From positions 7,644 through 21,617 of the forward strand of contig NAOQ01000698.1 of the NCBI GenBank assembly GCA_002751075.1: a stretch of DNA of 13,974 nt. Reading direction: 5' to 3'. The DNA comes from Ichthyophonus hoferi. Lineage: Eukaryota; Opisthokonta; Ichthyosporea; Ichthyophonida; Ichthyophonidae. The translations under genes were made by a program, and so were the position numbers. Below are positions 1 to 8,554 of this stretch, one piece after another (positions within the stretch are counted from its first letter, which is position 1; each line of letters starts with the position of its first letter). The notes beneath the pieces were generated by a model. It was not told the DNA's origin and ran no database searches. It worked only from the letters and a program-made list of their open reading frames with translations.

Positions 1-634
1 GAATCTCAGTGTTTGTGGAATTTTATTAAATAGGTGTTTAAATGCCACTCTCTACTATTATTACACAAGGAGCCATCATCTATCTTTATCTTAGTTCCAT
101 TTGTTGTGATACTCATCTGCTCTCATTTTTTTCTTTTTAAGTGACAAACAAATCATATATAATTTGCAAATTGTTGCTAACCTTCTCTGTGGAGTATCAT
201 AATTGGGGTGATGAGTCCTATTTGGTTACTTATCATTAACAAACAAAACTAAGATGAATAGTGAATCCAGATATAACAGTAGAAAGCTGATATAAATTTA
301 ACATAACAGATTTAAAATGAACACAGCACAGTAATATACTGATTTTATTTATTAAAGTCATGAAGTAAAAAGATATAGATAAATATATCTAAAAAGATTA
401 AGAAGAAAAAGCGATTAGAATTTGAATGAAAAATAAAAACCAATAAACCAATTTTGCATTCAACTTTTAATTACTTATATTCTATTTGGTCTGGCCTCCA
501 AGCTAACACAGTTTAAATGTGTGCGACAGAGACCTTAATTTCAACATTCAGTATATATCATTTTTGGTAGTATGGTACATCGTTGTACAATAATAGTTAC
601 GCAAAATTACACTTTGTGTGCCTATTGCTGCTGG

Positions 635-670
<36 letters not shown>

Positions 671-1021
671 GATAAGCATATTATCCCACACCAATACAAT
701 CGATATCAAGTACATATTTGTCTGGGAAAATGCTCCGTAGTCTGTTATACCTAAACTAAAGTAGAAAAGCCTTTAAGTCCAAAGTAATGATATGAGTACA
801 CTAACTACAATAGGCCTACGTTTTAGTAAAACTAATAAAATGTAATGATGGAAAATGAGAGATAAACTTGTACAAGTCTGGGGTAGAGGGCTGAGTAAAA
901 ATAAATTTAAGAGTGGAAATATAGAATGTAAGCATTGATCACCTACAATTCCACCCCCTCATCTCTTTTCTGCCATTCCTTCCTAATCAAATGTCTGCCT
1001 CCTTATTGGCCATGCCTCTCG
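1..1021. other. Non-coding region downstream of cyclin A
   Basis: I found no exon or RNA gene here. It is AT-rich and holds a (TA)n tract at about 638-670. On the minus strand, AATAAA polyadenylation signals occur at 344-349 and 348-353, which would give a 3' UTR of roughly 670 nt if used; no closer canonical signal was seen. Confidence 0.5.
638..670. repeat. (TA)n microsatellite
   Basis: Uninterrupted alternating TA run of about 28 bp with a degenerate edge, in the cyclin A downstream region. Confidence 0.9.
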
Positions 1022-4000
1022 TTATTGCACCAACCTGCTTCCATCCAAACACGATAGAGGCGGCAAAGAGAGCACTGGTTGAGTGTGTGTGGTAGATTCT
1101 ACGGATTCGCTATCATGGATGTATGGCCGACATATGGAAAGAGAGAGGGTAGATATTTTCATAAACTTGTCTGATTGGTACTTTTGACGAACGGCTGCAA
1201 GAGAGCTTTTGGGGGCGTTGAGAAGTAGCTGTGGGCGAGATGGAGATAGGGGTAAGGTATAAGGAGTAAATAGATAACCATAAGCACGCTTACCCACCTG
1301 GTATGTATATATGATATCTTCTTCTAATCAAATGTCCTTGTACGTATGAGACCCGGCCAACCAACATGAACTTATAAAAGGTGTTGGCATGTTATTGGTT
1401 GACTCTATACTCTATATTAGGATGTCTAAGTTTGTATATACAAAGTATTTCGCAGTCAATAATTCCCATCACTCCCAAATTACGTTATGTGACACACCCT
1501 TTGATAAGCTCACCGGGTTGACACATGACTTCAACCCAATCATAGGCCTACCTCATATGTCTTAGCCACACAATCAGCAATTTCATTCGACTCATAATTG
1601 GAGCATTCTTTCAACTCAGCTGTCTAAAGTCATATATGGTTGGTCAACAATGTCTAGTCATATCAACAAATCATTGAAAAATACAAGGCCAATTATATCA
1701 CGCATTGGACAACATAAACCAAATACGCCATATATGGTTAGAAAATCAAATTTCTTATTGATTCACATCTGAATGTATCATATAGATTAATGAAGTTAAA
1801 AAGTCTATATATGGAGACCACCAGATCCAGATATAGAAACATGGCATACTCAACCTTGTAATAACTAATAGATAATAAAACACAAGGAAATAAAAGAAAA
1901 ATATATAGAGCACGAGAGTGATATAATATGCAATACAGTGACTATAGGCTTACCCAGCAGGGCTTCCCCAGACAATGAAGTGCCACAAACACCACAGATG
2001 CAGCAATAAGAGATGGAAGAATAGAGAGGTAGCTGTAGTCCTCCAGGGTAATCTCTAGAAGGTACTGTACACCGTAGTCGTGTTAACTGTAGCATACTTC
2101 ATATATGGCTGAATATCTCATAAATCCATCCCACTATTACGGTGGGAACTGGGCAAGGTTCTGGCCTTGGACGTGTGATAAAACAATATAATAGTATAGT
2201 ACTATAGTAGTTTGATAAAATAATAGTAGAGTAATATAATAGTTAATAGTCTAATAGTATAGTAATATAATAGTATAGTAGCATAATATTGTAGTAGTAC
2301 AGTCGTATAATAGTATAATAGTATAATAGTATAATAGTATAGTCTAGTCAATACACCTTAGATACAGTATGAATAACAGCAAGACAAGATAGTGTAACAG
2401 AGTGCATATAAACAAACATGCACATAAACATGCCAAAAAGCAGGGCCCACCTACCCACACCATAGCCTCTACCTGGCTATCTTTTTCTTTCAACGCCTTA
2501 AGATATCGTTCAGCAAAAGTACGAGAAGTAGCCGTACCCATGCGAAAATCAAGGGCATTTAACATCAGTTTTTCCATACGAAACATCTATATGGGGGAAG
2601 AGAGAGGAGGTAATATAAGTGTGCGATATGCCATAGGAATATTCAATCACTGCCCTCTTGCAATGCGCACTATGCGTGTGATTGGGTGGTGTGGATTGTA
2701 CCTAGTAGGTGAATGTGGCTATATATAGATGTATATGATATACCATGTATAGATAGATAGGGATAGCGTCATATTATATCTACATATAAACACATGGAAT
2801 ATACAAGGTACGTCACATATACATACATACATACACACCTGCTCTGGCTTATACGTGTTATCGGATATATAAATGAATTCATTGGGCGGGGGTGAATAGA
2901 TCTCTTCATACTTCCTATTTAGGAAAATAATAGCGTCTTAGAGTGAGGTGATTGGTGGGAAGGAATCCCGCACCAATAACTATATGAAGAAATATACAAA
3001 AACAAATGAATATGATTGACTCGTGGTTATATACTTGTATATATTCATATATGCTATGATATAACATAACATAATATAATATACTATACTATAATATACT
3101 ATAATATAATATAATATAATATAACATAATAATGTAATATGATATAATATAATACAATATAATACAATATAATATAATATAATATAATATAATATAATAT
3201 ATCTATCACACGACTTACGAAGCTATGTACAGGGCAGTTATGCCAACCAATTGTAGCTTGCCACGTGTCACACTCATCTTGGAAAGGAATCGGTCGATAT
3301 AATTAACAGAGAGGTAAAGGGTCTCTGGCTTTAGCCTACAGGTATAGGTGTGTGTATGTATATTGGGTAGATAAATTTAAGTATGGACATAAAGAAAATG
3401 TATAAAGAATTAGTCTGACCAATCATTGGATATGTAAGGAGGGGGTGTAGATAAATGTAGATATATATACTATACGATACTAAATTTACATATATAGCAG
3501 CAATCAAATAGAGGAAGAGAACAAAAAAAAAAACAAAAAAAGATAACAAGTAGCCTATGGGAGTTGAGATTGAACTTACTTGTACTCCTCGCCCACCTCC
3601 ACCAGCCAATCAACAAGGATCCCTCGCATCTCACTACTGATGTCCCGTTGTTTGCTCATATAATTGGCCCTTGGCCTAGTGGTAATCTGAGAGGAAGAGG
3701 GGGGGTGTAAGTGTGGGTAGGAATGGCGCATGGCCTTGTTTTCTATTGGTCAGCACCTACCTTTCTCCTCCCAGCATCTATCATATGTGCACCATAATCT
3801 TTAAAAGACCAATTATAGGGAAGGGTGGGATTACCTCAAGCTCGCGCATGTAAACATGGATGTCGGCCGCATATTCAGCCACATAGAGAGGATCATTGGC
3901 TACCGCTCGGTCACATGACAGCATGCGACTTGATTCGTCAATTATCATGGAAACGTCTAGAGAGAGATGGTTGGCATACGGTCAGACTAATGTGGAACAT

Positions 4001-5732
4001 ATCTATATATGAAAAAGTTAATGGGAAGAAGGAAGTAAATTTAACCCAATAAAATGTATGGCTAGAGAGAGAAGAGCTACACCTTGAAAACTTTCCGCCG
4101 ATGACGTCGACGATCCATCCGTGAGATTCAGCGAATCATTTTGACCGTTTGGGGTTGACTTGCATGACGTTGGTATCTAGGGTCACCATTTATAAGCCTA
4201 GTATATATATTTATTATCTATTTATTTATAGTAGTTAGATCTGTGTATACACTAATCGGATGATAGATCCCTATATCCCCCCTATATATCCCATTAACAT
4301 AAAAGGAGGAAGTATACTTACAGGTCGATTATTATTGGTCATATCCTCCAAGGCTCTTCTCTTGGGGCCAATCACCTCACAGGTGACGTCATGGCAGCCT
4401 CCCAATCCTCGCTTGCCTTTACCTATTCCTATCCCTGGAGGGGGTTGGTTTTCATCCTGATAGCCTGGCCCCTGTAAAAATAAAATTATTGGTTAGTGTT
4501 AATAGAATAGATCTTTAATAGACACCGAGGTCCAATAATCAGGTAGATTGGTCTGTCAGAGGTATATGATTGGAGTGATTACGATTTTTCTTGATTGTAC
4601 ATTAGAATAAAATGAGTAGTGGTTGGAGGGATTTCTATCCTAGGAATGAATGTGCCAATCAAATATCAGGGTATAAATACGAATGTGTCCAAATAGGAGG
4701 CAGGTAAATGATATTGAAAAGCAAAATAAACCAATAAAAAGAAAGAAAATAAAATGAACAGATGGAGAAAGGAAGGGTGGTATAGCATTTTGATTGGGCT
4801 GTCCATGTACAAAGATATATATATATATATATCTTACTCTATATCTCTAATTAGTGGGCTAAAAGAATTTTCAAACTCTAATATATAGAGGGATATTATA
4901 TGTTAAAGAGATAAAAATGAAGACCAGTAATTGATGAGATAAAGAGGTAAAGAAACTGATTAATTGGATAGATATGCATACATCCCTATATTGGTAAATA
5001 TACCAACAGAGGTATAAATATAATAGCAGAAGCATGTCTATTTATAGAATATTGGGTATGAGAGAGCCAAAAAAAAAAGGGAGGAGCTAAAGAGGTGGGT
5101 GAAAAGAAAATGAGAATGGGCAAGGGAAAAATATAGCATATCCCAATTAAGTCTGTAAAACAAAGAATTATAGTTGTTAAGTGGTTGGGTAAGCGAGATT
5201 ATCAATAAATATTACACATTGTAATTATTCATTGGCTTATTAACTAATATATAAAATATAAAGTCCTATGCCAATCGAGTCAAGATGTTTAAATTAACAA
5301 ACATTAAGGTAAAGTCCACAGAAAGATAATGGAATATGGGTAGGATAGCAGGGGCAAAAACGTCGTATATCTAGCACTATATTATATGAACAGGTCATAG
5401 TATTGTAATTTCCACCCTCTATGTATATCCACTACTATATTATAGTAATAGGTCATGGGTGATATAAATCTCTCTTCTCTCCGTCCCTCTGCCTTTCCCT
5501 TCTTGACAATACTCTGGTGTATGTATATCCTAAATGAATGTTATATGCTATTGATAAATAGGAAAGAAATGCAATAATAAAAAGTTAAAAAAAAACAAGA
5601 GATTAAAAGGGGATGGAAAAAGGAAGAAAGAAAAAAGAAAAACAGCAATAGTCCAATACAGGAAGATGAAAGACAACAAACCATTGTCATAACGGGGGCC
5701 CGAGTACGATTTCTTAGGTTGTATAGCGACAT
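1022..5732 (-). CDS. CCNA: Cyclin A, complete gene in 11 exons (412 codons)
   Basis: A-type cyclin, the regulatory partner of CDK1/CDK2 in S phase and mitosis. Exons in transcription order: 5732-5682, 4471-4322, 4176-4083, 3956-3835, 3686-3580, 3335-3219, 2914-2839, 2586-2455, 2064-1954, 1623-1552, 1228-1022. All junctions keep frame and the total is 1239 nt with stop. Residues 55-63 (RRALEDMTN) fit the destruction box RxxLxxxx[21 protein letters not shown] (120-139) leads into the first cyclin fold with [17 protein letters not shown] (159-175), [20 protein letters not shown] (186-205) and KYEEIYSPP (215-223). The second fold runs from [14 protein letters not shown] (240) through YLLEITLED and LPSLIAAS to [14 protein letters not shown] (348-361). 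MRGILVDWL retains the Met, Ile, Leu and Trp of the substrate-docking patch. [12 protein letters not shown] favours cyclin A over B. Length is close to vertebrate cyclin A2 (about 430). The first exon ([14 protein letters not shown]..., in-frame stop 12 nt upstream, donor GTTTGT) is the least certain part. The tail after residue 365 is longer than in vertebrate homologues. Confidence 0.93.
2187..2347. repeat. Degenerate AATAGT-type tandem repeat in cyclin A intron 8
   Basis: Repeats of ATAGT/ATAATAGT cover about 160 bp, cleanest at 2306-2342 where TATAATAGTA-like units recur, in the 390 bp intron between exons 2586-2455 and 2064-1954. Confidence 0.85.
2816..2838. repeat. (ATAC)n microsatellite abutting a splice donor
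   Basis: ACATACATAC units run directly into ACACAC, which on the minus strand is the GTGTGT donor of cyclin A exon 2914-2839. Confidence 0.8.
3057..3201. repeat. Degenerate ATAATATAAT tandem repeat in cyclin A intron 6
   Basis: About 145 bp composed of five-base ATAAT/ATACT/ATAAC units, ending 18 bp before the exon boundary at 3219, so it lies just inside the donor end of the intron following exon 3335-3219. Confidence 0.9.
4812..4835. repeat. Palindromic (AT)n tract in cyclin A intron 1
   Basis: A perfect inverted repeat: AAG, nine AT dinucleotides, CTT. It is explained by the AT dinucleotide run rather than by a terminator. Confidence 0.7.
5682..5732 (-). CDS. CCNA: Cyclin A exon 1 (putative start exon, 17 codons)
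   Basis: Proposed translation start: [17 protein letters not shown], ending in phase 0 at a GTTTGT donor. It joins the 3' splice site TTTTTACAG at 4472 and continues as [10 protein letters not shown]. An in-frame TAA lies 12 nt upstream of the ATG, so the frame cannot extend further without another exon. Basic, Asn/Arg-rich N-termini are common in mitotic cyclins, but such a short stretch gives no real homology test. The 1210 bp intron that follows is by far the longest of the gene, so an alternative start exon is possible. Confidence 0.6.
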
Positions 5733-6539
5733 GTTCCGAGATATTTATGAAAAGGAATAACAAGATGTATGCTGTTGGTGTTGGTGCTAATTAACTCTTA
5801 GTATATATATATAGTACCTCTTATGTTAATCCATAATTGTAGGTACTATGCATTCGTTTATTATTTTTATACTTATAGGTGGGAGCCTTGTCGGGAATAT
5901 CAACTTCAGAATGTCTTACGGAAATGTCTTGTTTGCAAAATAGTATATAATGGTGATTACGAGTGAAGTCTCAAACATACGTTCTGACCGAGTATTGTAG
6001 GTAAAAATAATAAAGAAGACCCATGCCGTGTTTTCTAATGGCTGTGTGTAGTAGTCTTAGGATATTGAAAGGTCTATGGCGACACTATAGACAGGTACAC
6101 CTCTACTGCTGGTCAATATACTTATTACAAGGGAAAATAGTAAGAGTATATAGTACACACTCTTTTTCTCGACCCGTGCCTCAGGTATTATTATAATGTA
6201 TAAGTAAAGTATGAGGAGGTTATTGCTATAGGTATTATAGGGGTAGGAGGGTGGAAATGGGTTGCGGTAATTTTGGTATCACTCGAAACTGTGCAAAGAA
6301 TATCGTTCTCACCCCCTTTAAAGTGAAATGACTAGAACATACATAGGGAAAACACACTAAAACAACTTTTCCTAAGACAAGTGTTTAGAATGAATAATGA
6401 TTTTTTGCTATGTGATAGTGAGCTATGGACCGTATGGTAACGGATTATACTGGGATAACGGTATAATATAGTCATTGTACACAGTGAGCGATCATAATTA
6501 CAGACCGTTACGATTCATTTACAGCCTTGCACATTATCC

Positions 6540-6885
6540 ATGATTTATAGCCAATGGAATTGGTCTACACATTCCGCCCGCGTAAACAATTTATCTGCAA
6601 GAAATACACATTATATAATGCTATGTGTCATTAATATAATGTCTTTCGTATTTTTTATTCAAATTGTATTTTTTTAAAATCAGTTTTTTTATATATAAAA
6701 AAACATCTAAATAAGTAATAATTATATTTTTTAACTATAATATATTTGCATTAACTAACCTGTATAATGTTACAAACGGGTTTACATTCCGCCAAAACCC
6801 AACCAGTCAACAACAGCCAATCATACACGGGTATTTGTCATGGTCAGAAGTATATAATGCTCGCAATCCCGCCAAATTTAGGTAT
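6540..6885 (-). promoter_or_regulatory. Candidate cyclin A control region: E2F-like and CCAAT motifs
   Basis: Three GC-containing motifs stand out in very AT-rich sequence upstream of the cyclin gene. TCCCGCCAAATTT (6867-6879; minus strand AAATTTGGCGGGA) matches an E2F site almost perfectly. TTCCGCCAAAA (6787-6797) is a near match. TTCCGCCCGCG (6572-6582) is a GC-rich relative. CCAAT pentamers lie at 6551-6555 and 6817-6821, with ATTGG at about 6559. E2F with NF-Y is the established control of cyclin A in animals. The cluster sits 800-1150 bp upstream of the proposed ATG, so a 5'-UTR intron or an unseen upstream exon would be needed to place the start site next to it. A TTTGAA (CHR-like) match at 6658-6663 on the minus strand carries little weight here. 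Confidence 0.45.
6683..6704. repeat. 22 bp perfect AT-rich palindrome
   Basis: G, seven T, ATATAT, seven A, C: a complete inverted repeat with no spacer, in the intergenic region between the E2F-like motifs. It may simply reflect base composition. Confidence 0.6.
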
Positions 6886-8267
6886 CAGTCTAAATTTGAT
6901 CAAAATAATAATTAGATCGGTTGCCGCTTGACAAATTATAATAAATTCTGTAAATATTGATGCCAGTTAGCCGTTTTGCAATTAATAATAATAAAATGAA
7001 GTTAGGGAGAAGATCAAAAAATATATCGTTGAATAATATAATGAGATATGTGGTTTTTTCTTTCTTTTTTTTTTAGTTTCAAAGATAATTTAGTTGAGTG
7101 TATGAATGTTTTATTTGTTAATAATTTGTTTACATGCAACGCAATAAATACTAAATTGCATCAATTACTGCACAAGAATTATGGCCTTTTGTGTCTTTGC
7201 TTTGCTTTAGGCACTTAATATAAATATATCGCACATGTTAATTATTATTATATTAGGAAATGCATAGGTCTAATAGTACAAAGTACTAGAGATTTTTTAA
7301 GATTCAGTTGATAATCAATAATTAAAGGCCAGTAATAATATGCACAGGAATATATATTAGCTAAAGATTGTCAACGTATAACTATAATATCATTCTGTTG
7401 TAATAATAATATAATTCAATTGTAATAATAATAAATAATAACTTTCAATATTAGAATTTTGTTTTGGCAATAGAAGCCTCTGGTATGTAAAGTGTAACAC
7501 AGTCCAATAATTCAGTAATTACTGTCGATATCGGTCTGTGATGTAATTATTTCCCCGATGTTCAGAGTGGTAGCCGACTATTGCAAGCAGCGAATTTAAG
7601 ATAAAAATCGTATAATCTTTATTTAGTATCACTATAAAATCAAGAGTCCCCGATGTATCTCAGATAGAACCTGTCTATACTTTCTAAAACATAGCACTGA
7701 ATATATGGAATAGTTCAGAACTCAACATTAATTAATTGAATAATTATAACTACAGTCATTTTGTCTATATTGTATATGTAACTGTATTTGACACAAGGTT
7801 GTAGTAATTTATATAATAAACTAATGACCTATACTAAATAATAGCATGCCATGAAATATACTGCTATATCATTAAGCCAAGTAAGTATATAACAGTATAT
7901 TATATTAACGTCATACCACGAATGTTTCAATAAGGAATACAGTGTTTTTACATTTAATACCATTAATAATCTACTAATAAACAAAAGATAGTTTAAGTAA
8001 TGGAAATTGTGCCTATATTTAAACTCGGATTGGCTTTGTTTTAGGAAATAAATAATTTAAAGAGTCAGACATAGTCTAAAAGAGAGTAGAGTGGCATCAG
8101 GATCTTCCAAGAATATAATTGAATACAAGTTAATCATATCCAATTCTAAGTCACCCTATGTATATATATTTAACAATGTTAATAGGTTTAATTATAATAT
8201 TGAATTTCACTGTAAAATCCAGAAACATGTGCCAACTTCTTAAACAGATAAAGATCTCTATCTCAAA

Positions 8268-8549
8268 TTATGATGAGTCTGTAGTGTTGCCAATGTTGAA
8301 TTGATCGGTCAACTCTTGATGGGCATCTAAGCTACGTGAGTCTGATGACACCTGCATGTTGAACGTCTCCCTTTGATATCCACAGACCAGCTGTCCCTAG
8401 TAGGAGTGGCAGGGATAGACTGCCATTTTAAGATACAATAAATAATATAAAAAATAAAATATATAATATAAAATATGCAATATGCGGTACATAATATACA
8501 CTATGCACTATATATTATGTATTATGCTTACCTTCAATAATAATGCCAT
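8268..8549 (-). CDS. Possible two-exon short ORF, or 3'-UTR intron of the helicase gene
   Basis: Five bases after the helicase stop codon an ATG (8549-8547) opens MALLLK. A strong donor AAG|GTAAGC (intron from 8531 down) can join an acceptor ending CTACTAG at 8397. The second exon, 8396-8268, stays open for 42 codons (GQLVCGYQRETFNMQVSS..., ending TDSS) to a TAA, in matching phase 0. The product would be 48 residues, with no family recognised. Its closeness to the helicase stop and shared strand make a spliced 3' UTR at least as likely as an independent gene. A 42-codon open stretch is not rare by chance, though it is longer than usual in AT-rich sequence. Confidence 0.25.
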
Positions 8550-8554
8550 TATCT

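Larger units (their letters stand above)
5733..8267. other. Intergenic region between the two genes
   Basis: About 2.5 kb of very AT-rich sequence between the cyclin start and the end of the helicase gene region. No coding exon was recognised on either strand. It contains the E2F/CCAAT cluster at 6540-6885 and a 22 bp perfect palindrome at 6683-6704. On the + strand, pyrimidine-rich runs ending in TAG at about 7075, 7210 and 8044 resemble splice acceptors but have no coding sequence after them. CCAAT pentamers are sparse here, unlike in the flanking genes. Confidence 0.55.

Noticed and set aside
2402-2728. + strand open frame of 108 codons
   Set aside because: It overlaps cyclin A exon 2586-2455 on the opposite strand; composition and lack of any recognisable motif mark it as a shadow.
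4384-4391. Palindromic CRE (TGACGTCA) in cyclin A exon 2, and another at 9056-9063 in a helicase intron
   Set aside because: The first is inside coding sequence and the second deep in an intron; two 8-mers in 14 kb is only mildly above expectation, so no regulatory claim is made.
5541-5681. Hydrophobic phenylalanine-rich open frames next to the cyclin start exon
   Set aside because: They are read-through of a purine/pyrimidine-biased intron after the GTTTGT donor; not a membrane protein.
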